Assembly: GCF_039537875.1 (NCBI RefSeq)
Contig: NZ_BAABBI010000002.1
Span: 372,001 to 436,000, forward strand
Reading direction: 5' to 3'
DNA length: 64,000 nt
From: Corallibacter vietnamensis
Lineage (GTDB): Bacteria > Bacteroidota > Bacteroidia > Flavobacteriales > Flavobacteriaceae
The position numbers and the translations under genes were made by a program. Position 1 is the stretch's first letter, and each line of letters opens with the position of its first letter. Below, piece by piece: positions 25,481 to 33,593 of this stretch. Below the pieces are notes generated by a model that saw nothing but the letters and a program-made list of their open reading frames with translations, was not told where the DNA came from and searched no databases.

Positions 25481-26230
25481 ATGGCAAGATTAAAAGGTAT
25501 TATTAAACTCGAAGGTACGTTAGATAATTTGACGTTTTACAAGGGTAAAGAAGGCTATTTGGTAAAGACTAAAAGCGGTGTTTCAAAAGAGCGTATTCAA
25601 AATGATCCAGCGTTTGAGCGTACGCGAGAAAATGGTTCTGAATTTGGTCGTTCTGCATCTTCTGGTAAATTATTAAGAACTTCTGCAAGAAACTTAATGA
25701 TTAAAGCAAAAGATAATAGAGTTTCAAGTCGTGTTACGCAAGTAATGACAAAAATTAAAAACTTCGATACATCCTCTATAAGGGGTGAAAGAAATGTGGC
25801 AACAGGATTGGCAACACCAGAAGGTAAAGCGGCTTTAAAAGGCTTTGATTTTAATAATAGAGCTGTTTTAAGTGCGGTTTTATTTGCTCCTTTTAGCGTT
25901 GATGGTTCTACAGGTGAAATTTCAATCCCAAATTTAACGCCTACAAACGATATTGCTTATCCAAGTGGCGCAACTCACGTTAGTTTTACTTCTGCTTTCT
26001 TAAAAGTTGATTTTGATACTACAGAAAATGCAATTGAGTACAGTCCGACTGTAAATATTCCAATTGATTCGACTTCTGCATCGCAAACATTAACTCCAGC
26101 AGGTGTGCCAACAGGTACAGGAAACGATGTATTTCTTTTATTAGTAGAGTTCTTTCAAGAGATTAACGGTGTTCAGTATCCGCTTAAAAATGGCGCATAT
26201 AACGTTTTAAACATCGTAGAAGTGGCATAA
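25481..26230 (+). CDS. Conserved flavobacterial hypothetical protein
   Basis: 249 residues from the ATG at 25481, chosen because relatives I recall begin MARLKGIIKLEGTLDNLTFY. An in-frame ATG at 25361 would add 40 unrelated residues. The N-terminal third is basic and strongly conserved ('KSGVSKERIQNDPAFERTREN', 'EFGRSASSGKLLR'). The C-terminal part is beta-rich, resembling a structural or carbohydrate-binding-like domain. There is no signal peptide and no membrane helix. The function is unknown. It lies inside the island, divergent from the 62-residue gene, and ends at a good terminator. Confidence 0.7.
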   Translation: MARLKGIIKLEGTLDNLTFYKGKEGYLVKTKSGVSKERIQNDPAFERTRENGSEFGRSASSGKLLRTSARNLMIKAKDNRVSSRVTQVMTKIKNFDTSSIRGERNVATGLATPEGKAALKGFDFNNRAVLSAVLFAPFSVDGSTGEISIPNLTPTNDIAYPSGATHVSFTSAFLKVDFDTTENAIEYSPTVNIPIDSTSASQTLTPAGVPTGTGNDVFLLLVEFFQEINGVQYPLKNGAYNVLNIVEVA

Positions 26231-26253
26231 GTTTCATTCTGACCTTTGAAGCT

Positions 26254-26294
26254 GAAAGAGTCCTATGGTTTTGTATCATAGGGCTTTTTCTTTT
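26254..26294 (+). terminator. Intrinsic terminator after the 249-residue gene
   Basis: Stem with CCTATG / CATAGG core extended by AAAGAG-type and CTTTTT flanks, followed by T-rich sequence. Confidence 0.75.
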
Positions 26295-27022
26295 TACTAT
26301 TATTTTTTTAAAGAAAACAAAAAAAGAAAGCTGATGCTTTGGTAGCGTGGATGATGCTGTCAAGGTTTTTGAATAAAAGTTTTTTATGTTAATACGTTTA
26401 ATGAAATAGAAGAACTATTTTGAAAAAAGTTTTATTTAAAACCCTTTAGGGCTTGACCTTTATAGCATATAGCGTTGGCATTAGGTAGCTACCTATATTT
26501 GCTATCTTTTTTTATTTTATTATGTACTGCATTTTCAAGTTAAGCACAATTTAAAGGTTTTCAATTATAGCTGTATGTTACTTGATATTTGTTAACGAAA
26601 TGAAACAAACAAAGACTTGAGATAAGGAATACTTGGACTTAACGATGGTTTTGTGCAGATGAATGAGATAACTAATATTTTAACTTACCTCATCTTACTA
26701 CTGTTTCAATATAGCTCAAAATTTGATTTTAAGTTCTAAATTGAGCGTTGGCTATAGCGGATATTTTACATAATGACCGTTATAGCGCTTTTAGTTGCTA
26801 TAACTACGCATTATGTAACATAGCTTGGGTGAGTTTAGGGTTTTATGATAGAATAATAACAGAATAGCTTATTGCTGTTTGGTTTGATTTTATGAAAAAC
26901 CAAAGCTGTAATATGCTATTACCTAAAAGACAGAAAAACGCTAAACTTGTTAGGTGAGCGGAACAATACAAAAGACAGAGGATTTTGAGGCACGAAAAAA
27001 TTGGGTTTTGGGTTGTGGGGAA
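26295..27022. other. Non-coding stretch inside the island with inverted repeats
   Basis: About 730 bp with no convincing gene; a 70-codon minus-strand frame at 26843-27055 is composed of hydrophobic and Ser codons without family resemblance. It holds a perfect 14-bp palindrome TAGGTAGCTACCTA at 26482-26495, set inside weaker TAGCA/TGCTA and TATAG/CTATA arms, and a larger inverted repeat at 26766-26818. The word AGCGTTGGC occurs twice, near 26469 and 26742, each just before an inverted repeat. It may hold an origin, transfer site or structured RNA; none is identified. Confidence 0.55.
26766..26818. repeat. Inverted repeat with two matched arm segments
   Basis: Outer arms TTACATAATG (26766-26775) and CATTATGTAA (26809-26818) pair fully. 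Inner arms TTATAGC (26780-26786) and GCTATAA (26797-26803) pair fully, separated by a small internal loop and a ten-base apex. It could form a cruciform or RNA hairpin. Confidence 0.7.
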
Positions 27023-27053
27023 TAAAAAAGAGCCTTCCGAAAAAGACTCTTTC
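27023..27053 (-). terminator. Terminator of the copper-type operon
   Basis: AAAAAAGAGcC / GaCTCTTT stem; on the minus strand it is followed by a long T-run. It lies 9 bp past the stop of the HMA lipoprotein gene, the last gene of the operon. Confidence 0.75.
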
Positions 27054-27061
27054 ATTATTGC

Positions 27062-27556
27062 TTAATGGTCGTGATTTGAATGGTCATCACTTTCTTCTTC
27101 ACCAGATTGATTCATCATCATTTCGTGGTCGTATTTACAACAACCTGGTAAACCATCATATGCTTCTTCATCACCTGCTACTTTTTCGGTATCATATCCT
27201 GAAGCTGCGATTGCTTTATGGATTGCCATTGCATCGGTTTTTGTATCATCAAAAGACACATCAATCTTCTTTTTATCGACATCCCAATTAGCACTTGCAA
27301 CACCTTCAACACCGTTAGCTGCTTTTTCGATAGTGTTTTTACACATTCCGCAATTTCCTCTTACACCAAAAGACAGGTCTGTCATTGCCATATCTTTTGA
27401 CATTTCAGTAGTTGTGGTTTCTGTTTCTTTTTTGGTTTCGTTTTTACAACTTGTTAAACCTAATGCTGCTATTACAGCTACACTTAAAATTACTTTTTTA
27501 CTCACGTCGATTACATTTTTGTTTTTGTGTTCGTGATTTTTCTTTGAAAAATTCAT
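27062..27556 (-). CDS. Heavy-metal-associated (HMA) domain lipoprotein
   Basis: 164 residues. The N-terminal hydrophobic leader ends in a lipobox-like LTSC, giving a probable lipoprotein. A Thr/Glu/Lys linker leads to an HMA domain (about residues 58-125) with the metal-binding loop GNCGMCKNTIEKAA, a Cys-x-x-Cys variant, and a C-terminal Cys/His-rich tail (LPGCCKYDHEMMM, then HSNHDH). It would bind Cu+ or another soft metal outside the inner membrane and hand it to the efflux system. It is last gene of the seven-gene operon headed by the HYC_CC_PP protein, 32 bp after cusB. Confidence 0.85.
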   Translation of the reverse strand: MNFSKKNHEHKNKNVIDVSKKVILSVAVIAALGLTSCKNETKKETETTTTEMSKDMAMTDLSFGVRGNCGMCKNTIEKAANGVEGVASANWDVDKKKIDVSFDDTKTDAMAIHKAIAASGYDTEKVAGDEEAYDGLPGCCKYDHEMMMNQSGEEESDDHSNHDH

Positions 27557-27588
27557 TGTTTAAAATTTAATTGTTATTACTTGATTTA

Positions 27589-29367
27589 TTATTCTATTAC
27601 TTGTTTTACTTCACCACAGGTTAGCATTGCTTCGCCAAAATATGGATTGATTACTTTTTCTTCTTTGCTTAACCAATAAGCACCATTATTGTTATCTGCC
27701 ATTGGACAAAATTCTACATAGACCTTTTCATTGATACCAAATAGTTGTACAGCATTGATTAGATGTGATGATAAATGTTTAAAATGGTCTCTTTGTGATT
27801 TTATATCGGACGTTTCAGAAATTGAAGTTGCAGAAGATTTTATTTCGCCTTCTAATGACATCCAATGGTTATGCGCCTTATTATCTGACAACAATTTCAT
27901 ATCTACTTTGTTCAATTTATTTAATAAAGTTGTTGCGTTTGCTGAAGTACTTATTGAATCTTCTTTTACTAAAGCATCTTTTAAATTGATATACGCATTG
28001 TAAACACTATTTAACTGTTGTTGAAATTTCTCTGATACTTCCAAACGCTCATTCATATTAGTGTGGTCACTTTCTTTGTTAGATGCATTGTTATCCATAC
28101 CTAAATGACCTTCGTGTCCAGTCATTACTTTACCACCATCTTTATTCATCATAGACTTTTTGCCTTGTAATTGTGCTGCTGCATCAACCGTAAATGTTCC
28201 GTTAGTCACTATTTCATTTCCAACAAATAAACCTTCTACAACTTCATATTCATTACCAATTTGATTGCCTAATTTAATTTCACGCATTTCAAAAATAGGT
28301 TGGTCTGGATTTGTTTTAAGGTACACCACAGAACGTTCACCTGTCCATAATACAGAAGATGCAGGAATTGATAATACTTCATCATTTTTAGCTGTACTGC
28401 CTTCAATATTTGCGGTTACAAACATTCCTGGTTTAAATACATCGTCCTTATTGCTTAAAACAACACGTAAGGTTACAGTTCTTGTTTTCGTGTTTAAAAC
28501 TGGGTCAATGAAATCAACTTTACCTTTAAACTCTTTATTAGGATAAGCATTGGTTGTTATCATCACTTCCTGTCCTTTTTTAAAGCGGTCAATCTGATTT
28601 TCATACACATCAAAGTTTCCCCAAACTGTGTTGAGATTGGCAATTTTTAATAAGGGTTGTCCTTGTTTGATGTAATCGCCTTGCTCTACCAATTTTTCTG
28701 TAACAGTACCCGAAACGGTTGCATAAACAGGAAAGTTTTCTTTTACTTTTCCTGTTTCTTCAATCTGGTTGATTTGATTTTCAGAGAGTTTCCATAATTT
28801 CAATTTATTACGGACTGCTTTGTATAAAGCAGGTTGAGATTCTTTTAAAGAAGCTGCTGTGATTAATTCTTGTTGTGCTGCATAGAGTTCAGGCGAATAA
28901 ATGGTTGCCAATAATTGACCTTTACGAACTTCTTCGCCTGTAAAACTCACATTCAAACGTTCAATTCTTCCAGCGAAATAACTTACCTGTACTGCATTGG
29001 CTTCTTCGTTTTCAGCAATTTTACCAGATAACTTTATGGTGTTGCCTTCAACATTTCCCTTGCCTACAACAGTTGTTTGAATATTGGCTAATGCCATCGC
29101 ATTTTCTGTTAGTTTAAATTGGTCTGCCATTAAGCCATCACTTCCGCTTTCCGCAGGAATTAAATCCATACCACAAATGGGGCAGTCGCCTGGCTCTGGT
29201 TGCATAATCTGTGGATGCATAGAACACGTCCACATTTGATTGGTTGCTGCAACCGCATCGTGATTATGGTCTATTTCTTCATTTGATGAGCCACCAAAAA
29301 GCAACCAACCCAATAACACACCTACTACGAGTATGCCAATATATATGACTATTTTATTATTTTTCAT
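27589..29367 (-). CDS. cusB: CusB/CzcB-type efflux RND periplasmic adaptor
   Basis: 592 residues. An N-terminal membrane anchor (residues about 7-24) is followed by a heavy-metal-binding zinc-ribbon-like motif, WTCSMHPQIM then GDCPICGMDL (about 46-70), and the adaptor barrel-sandwich and beta-barrel domains (ATVSGTVTEKLVEQGDYIKQG; GKVDFIDPVLNTKTRTVTLR). The C-terminal 160 residues form a DUF3347 domain (EKFQQQLNSVYNAYINLKDA, then YVEFCPMADNNNGAYWLS), also a metal-binding type. It links the inner membrane pump CusA to the TolC-like channel. Its start overlaps the DUF305 gene by 11 bp. Confidence 0.92.
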   Translation of the reverse strand: MKNNKIVIYIGILVVGVLLGWLLFGGSSNEEIDHNHDAVAATNQMWTCSMHPQIMQPEPGDCPICGMDLIPAESGSDGLMADQFKLTENAMALANIQTTVVGKGNVEGNTIKLSGKIAENEEANAVQVSYFAGRIERLNVSFTGEEVRKGQLLATIYSPELYAAQQELITAASLKESQPALYKAVRNKLKLWKLSENQINQIEETGKVKENFPVYATVSGTVTEKLVEQGDYIKQGQPLLKIANLNTVWGNFDVYENQIDRFKKGQEVMITTNAYPNKEFKGKVDFIDPVLNTKTRTVTLRVVLSNKDDVFKPGMFVTANIEGSTAKNDEVLSIPASSVLWTGERSVVYLKTNPDQPIFEMREIKLGNQIGNEYEVVEGLFVGNEIVTNGTFTVDAAAQLQGKKSMMNKDGGKVMTGHEGHLGMDNNASNKESDHTNMNERLEVSEKFQQQLNSVYNAYINLKDALVKEDSISTSANATTLLNKLNKVDMKLLSDNKAHNHWMSLEGEIKSSATSISETSDIKSQRDHFKHLSSHLINAVQLFGINEKVYVEFCPMADNNNGAYWLSKEEKVINPYFGEAMLTCGEVKQVIE

Positions 29368-29839
29368 TCTCTAATCGTTTTATCATTGCTTTCATTTCTT
29401 CTATTTCTTTACGTTGTGCTTTTATAATGTCTTCTGCTAATTTTTTAACTTCTGGGTCTTGAATATCTGCTCTTTCACTTGTTAAAATAGCGATAGAATG
29501 ATGTGGTATCATTGCTTTCATCCATAGTACGTCACCAATGATTGGTGCTTGTGTTCTTACTAATCCTAATGCACCTACAAACAGGATAAAACTACCTGCA
29601 AGTATGGCTATGTTTTTCTTTCTATCATTATACATTTTTCGCATAAAAAACCACATTATTACTGCCATTGCTGAAATACCTAAACAGGTCATATAAAATC
29701 GGGTTAAGCTAAACCACACGTGGTCTATTGCATAGGTGTTTAGATACATTGTGATGTACATTGCTACAAATGAGCAAGCCAACATTATAAAGAAGGTTTT
29801 GTAATTTCCTTTGTTTGAGTGTTCTTTTGAATTTCCCAT
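29357..29839 (-). CDS. DUF305 domain membrane protein
   Basis: 160 residues with three hydrophobic helices (about 15-35, 43-65, 75-95) followed by a DUF305 segment with the His-His motif KAMIPHHSIAILTSERADI (about 108-126) and a helical acidic/basic tail. DUF305 is a ferritin-like helical domain often found with copper resistance genes; its role is not established. It lies between copA (19 bp) and cusB (11-bp overlap) in the operon. Confidence 0.87.
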   Translation of the reverse strand: MGNSKEHSNKGNYKTFFIMLACSFVAMYITMYLNTYAIDHVWFSLTRFYMTCLGISAMAVIMWFFMRKMYNDRKKNIAILAGSFILFVGALGLVRTQAPIIGDVLWMKAMIPHHSIAILTSERADIQDPEVKKLAEDIIKAQRKEIEEMKAMIKRLENEK

Positions 29840-29857
29840 AATTATTTGATTTTATAG

Positions 29858-32353
29858 TTAAACTTTAATTGTTCTTAATCGTAGTGCATTTCCAATAACT
29901 GAAACAGAGCTAAAACTCATTGCTAAAGCTGCTATCATTGGCGAGAGCAATATTCCAAAGAATGGAAACAACACACCTGCTGCAATAGGCACACCTAAAG
30001 TGTTGTAGATAAGTGCAAAAAATAGGTTTTGCTTAATGTTCTTCATTACAGCATTACTTAATTTTTTTGCTTTTACAATACCGTGTAAATCGCCTTTTAC
30101 GAGTGTTATCATAGCACTTTCTATCGCTACGTCTGTTCCCGTACCCATTGCAATACCTACATCACTTTTAGCCAATGCTGGTGCATCGTTAATACCATCA
30201 CCTGCCATAGCAACTACTTTTCCGTTTTCTTGTAATTTTTCTACTTCTTTGAGTTTGTCCTCTGGTAACATACTGGCTTTAAAATCTGCAAGATTTAGTT
30301 CTGATGCTACTGCTTGTGCTGTATCGTGATTATCACCTGTAAGCATTATAACATCAATCCCTTTATCTTGAAGTGCTTTAATGGCTTTAGCACTTGTTTC
30401 TTTTATCTTATCGCCTATAACTACATATCCAACGACGGTTTCATCTATTGACAAATAAGAAACTGTTTTACCCTGTTTTTGGTAAGATTTAGCTTCGTCT
30501 TTCATTTTAGAAGTAATATCCGCTTTAGCATATTCCATCATTTTAGGATTACCTAATGCTACATTTTTTCCATCAATTTTAGCTTCAACACCTTTTCCTG
30601 TAACAGCACTAAAATCTTCGGACTTTAAAATTTCTGCGTTGTGTTCTTTGCCATATTTAACTGTCGCTTCTGCCAAAGGATGTTCGCTATTTGTATTTAA
30701 TGACACGATGTATTGTAACACTTCTTTTTCGCTTAAAGCATCATTAAAAGCTCCAACGGTTTCAACTGTTGGTTTTCCTTCGGTAATTGTTCCTGTCTTG
30801 TCAACGATAAGCGTATTTACCTTATCCATTTTTTCAAGAGCTTCAGCATTTTTAATCAATACACCATTTTGAGCACCTTTACCCACACCAACCATTACAG
30901 ACATTGGTGTTGCTAAACCTAAAGCACAAGGACACGCAATGATTAGTACTGCAATCGCATTTACAAACGCATACACATAAACTGGTTCTGGTCCCCAAAT
31001 TGACCATATAATAAAAGTGATAATAGAAATAAGAACTACAACTGGCACAAAATAACCTGAAACTTTATCTGCTAAATTTTGAATAGGTGCACGACTTCTA
31101 CTGGCATCATTAACCATATGAATGATTTGTGATAATAAAGTGTCACTTCCTACCTTTTCTGCTTTCATTAAAAAGGATTGATTCCCATTAATGGTTCCGC
31201 TACTTACTTTATCTTCTTGAGATTTGTTTACAGGAATAGGTTCGCCTGTAATCATAGATTCATCAATAGTTGTTTCGCCTTCAGTTATCACACCATCCAC
31301 AGGAATTTTATCTCCTGGTTTCACTTTTAGAATATCATTAAGTTCTATCTCGTCAATACTGACTTCAACTTCTTCACCATCTACTATTTTTATGGCTTTA
31401 TTAGGTGCTAATTTCAACAGTTCTTTTACTGCCGAATTGGTTTTACTATGTGCACGAGCTTCTAACAATTGACCTAAAAGCACTAACGTTAAAATCACAG
31501 TTGCTGCTTCAAAGTAGACGTGTACAGCACCTGATTCGGTTTTAAATTGACTTGGAAATACGTCTGGAAAGAACATACCAAAAACACTAAACGACCACGC
31601 CACACCTGCACCAATCCCAATAAGTGTAAACATATTGAGATTCCAAGTCTTAATGCTTTTATAGGCACGTTCAAAGAACATCCAAGTGGCATAAAACACT
31701 ACTGGAATTGATAATGCAAACTGAATCCAGTTCCAATATTTCTGTTCCATTATATCGTACAACGGATTGTTATTGAGCATTTCGCTCATAGCCATTAAGA
31801 AAATGGGCAAGGTAAATGCTGTGGCAATCCAAAATTTCTTTAATAGCTTTTTATACGTTTTTTCTTCTGCTGAACTATCTGCTTCCATTGGCACTAAATC
31901 CATCCCACAAATAGGACACGAACCTGCTTCTTCTTTTACAATTTCTGGATGCATCGGACACGTCCATTGTTCCTTTGAAGTTGCTGATAGATTTTGTTCT
32001 TCCACCAAATCCATTCCGCAAACAGGACAATCACCTGGTTTGTTATAGATTTTATCGCCTTCGCAATGCATAGGACAATAAAATGTGCCTGTACCTTTAG
32101 GTTGCTTTTCCTTTTTAGCTTCTGAATGCTGATGGTGTTCCCCTTGTTTATGAATGCTATATGTACCACCATCCTTTTTTAAGGCTTCTTGAAATGTTTC
32201 TATGGGAATATGTGATTCCATTTCTATGTTAGCTTCTGCCTTATCTAAATCGACTGTTGCTTTTGAAACACCTCCTACTTTAGAGAGCGTTTCCTCAACG
32301 TGACTGCGACAACCGTTGCAGGTCATTCCGTGTATGTGATATGTGTGTGTCAT
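29858..32353 (-). CDS. copA: Copper-translocating P1B-type ATPase CopA
   Basis: 831 residues. An N-terminal HMA domain has GMTCNGC (Cys12, Cys15). Two heavy-metal-binding ribbons follow: YCPMHCEGDKIYN with CPVCGMDL, and WTCPMHPEIV with CPICGMDL (about 92-154). Eight helices include the ion-path motif CPC at 474-476. The phosphorylation site is DKTGT with Asp518, and the hinge is GDGINDAPALAKSDVGIA. It pumps Cu+ or Ag+ out of the cytoplasm using ATP. It is downstream of tolC by 4 bp. The CPC motif and cus partners support copper or silver rather than zinc. Confidence 0.94.
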   Translation of the reverse strand: MTHTYHIHGMTCNGCRSHVEETLSKVGGVSKATVDLDKAEANIEMESHIPIETFQEALKKDGGTYSIHKQGEHHQHSEAKKEKQPKGTGTFYCPMHCEGDKIYNKPGDCPVCGMDLVEEQNLSATSKEQWTCPMHPEIVKEEAGSCPICGMDLVPMEADSSAEEKTYKKLLKKFWIATAFTLPIFLMAMSEMLNNNPLYDIMEQKYWNWIQFALSIPVVFYATWMFFERAYKSIKTWNLNMFTLIGIGAGVAWSFSVFGMFFPDVFPSQFKTESGAVHVYFEAATVILTLVLLGQLLEARAHSKTNSAVKELLKLAPNKAIKIVDGEEVEVSIDEIELNDILKVKPGDKIPVDGVITEGETTIDESMITGEPIPVNKSQEDKVSSGTINGNQSFLMKAEKVGSDTLLSQIIHMVNDASRSRAPIQNLADKVSGYFVPVVVLISIITFIIWSIWGPEPVYVYAFVNAIAVLIIACPCALGLATPMSVMVGVGKGAQNGVLIKNAEALEKMDKVNTLIVDKTGTITEGKPTVETVGAFNDALSEKEVLQYIVSLNTNSEHPLAEATVKYGKEHNAEILKSEDFSAVTGKGVEAKIDGKNVALGNPKMMEYAKADITSKMKDEAKSYQKQGKTVSYLSIDETVVGYVVIGDKIKETSAKAIKALQDKGIDVIMLTGDNHDTAQAVASELNLADFKASMLPEDKLKEVEKLQENGKVVAMAGDGINDAPALAKSDVGIAMGTGTDVAIESAMITLVKGDLHGIVKAKKLSNAVMKNIKQNLFFALIYNTLGVPIAAGVLFPFFGILLSPMIAALAMSFSSVSVIGNALRLRTIKV

Positions 32354-32357
32354 TGTT

Positions 32358-33593
32358 TTACTGAATTAAATAATTAATGATTGTACTTTGCACATAGTAG
32401 GTCTTCACAGATTCTATTTGGTTCATTTGAAACTTTAGCTGCAACTCTTGAATATCCAAAACATCATTAAAATCAATCGTTCCTGTTTCATAGCTTTTGA
32501 TTAAAATGTCTTCTGCATCTTTGGCTTGCTGTAGGTTTTTGGTTTGGGTAGCATAACTTATTCTTGCAGAAATGCGTTCGTTATTCGCTTTGTCTAAAAG
32601 CGTTTCCAATGCATTTAAACGTTCCTGTTTTTGAGCAGTAATTTCCTGCTGTTGCAAATCATTTTGTTTGGTTTGGGATTTATATTTCTTATTGAAAATT
32701 GGGATAGATACCGAAACCATTGGCATTACAATATCCTTTCCGTTATCGCTGAAATCCATATTTGGTCTTTCAGCAACATTGATATAATCTAATCCAAAAC
32801 CAATCATTGGACTGCTTTCTTTTTGATTCAATAATTCTGATTGCTCTATGGATTGATAGAGTTTATCAAATTTTAGTAATTCAGGATGTAATACTAATTT
32901 TTCAAAAGTAATATCAAAGTCTTCAGAAGGTATCATTAAACTATCTACCACATTCACGGTAACATCATTACCTCTATTCAATAGATTATTGAAGTTAGTT
33001 TGTTCTGCTAAAAATTGTTGTTGCAATACGTCTTTTAATTGTTGCATTTCGTTTTGACGCATTTGTAAACGCAATACATCAACCGCTGATGCTTTACCAA
33101 CCTCAACAGAAGTCAAAGCCATTGTTTCATAAGTTTCTAACAGATTGATATTCTCTGTTAATACCTTTTGTTTTGCTTTATTAGCATATAGTCTATAATA
33201 AGATTGTGAAACTGAAGACATTAGTTTTCGCTTCGCAATTACAATATCTTCATACTTAACATCTGCTAACGAACTAACGTAATTTTCTCTTGCCGAAATA
33301 TTACCAAACCACGGTAACATTTGTTTTGCAGACACCTTAAAGCGTTGAGCACCTGTTCGAGTTTCTGGTTCACTTACAAAATAACCAACTCCAAATTCTG
33401 TATTAGGAACCGTATTTACTTCATTTACTTTTTCTGAAACCCTTTTGTATTGCAATTCAAATTTTTGAATTTCAGGGTTGTTATCTAATGCTTCATTAAT
33501 GAGCACATCTAATTGTTGCGCATTTCCTTTGAGAACAAAGATTAAAAAACAAAGAAAAATGACTGACTTTATGTGTGATTTTATATGTTTCAT
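32358..33593 (-). CDS. TolC-family outer membrane efflux protein
   Basis: 411 residues with a signal peptide ending near GNAQQ (about residue 26) and two OEP repeats of long helices (e.g. 'LRLQMRQNEMQQLKDVLQQQ' and 'TQKNLQQAKDAEDILIKSYE'). It forms the trimeric outer membrane duct for the CusBA complex, like CusC. The start overlaps the cusA stop by one base, which indicates translational coupling, and copA follows 4 bp after its stop. Family is clear; specificity comes from the operon. Confidence 0.9.
   Translation of the reverse strand: MKHIKSHIKSVIFLCFLIFVLKGNAQQLDVLINEALDNNPEIQKFELQYKRVSEKVNEVNTVPNTEFGVGYFVSEPETRTGAQRFKVSAKQMLPWFGNISARENYVSSLADVKYEDIVIAKRKLMSSVSQSYYRLYANKAKQKVLTENINLLETYETMALTSVEVGKASAVDVLRLQMRQNEMQQLKDVLQQQFLAEQTNFNNLLNRGNDVTVNVVDSLMIPSEDFDITFEKLVLHPELLKFDKLYQSIEQSELLNQKESSPMIGFGLDYINVAERPNMDFSDNGKDIVMPMVSVSIPIFNKKYKSQTKQNDLQQQEITAQKQERLNALETLLDKANNERISARISYATQTKNLQQAKDAEDILIKSYETGTIDFNDVLDIQELQLKFQMNQIESVKTYYVQSTIINYLIQ

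Noticed and set aside
26461..26830. Integron attC-like sites at the AGCGTTGGC words
   Set aside because: The words do not fit the GTTRRRY core with a paired RYYYAAC, and no integron integrase is present.
26843..27055. A 70-codon minus-strand frame in the island's non-coding stretch
   Set aside because: It overlaps the operon terminator, is low-complexity hydrophobic sequence, and has no start context or family match.
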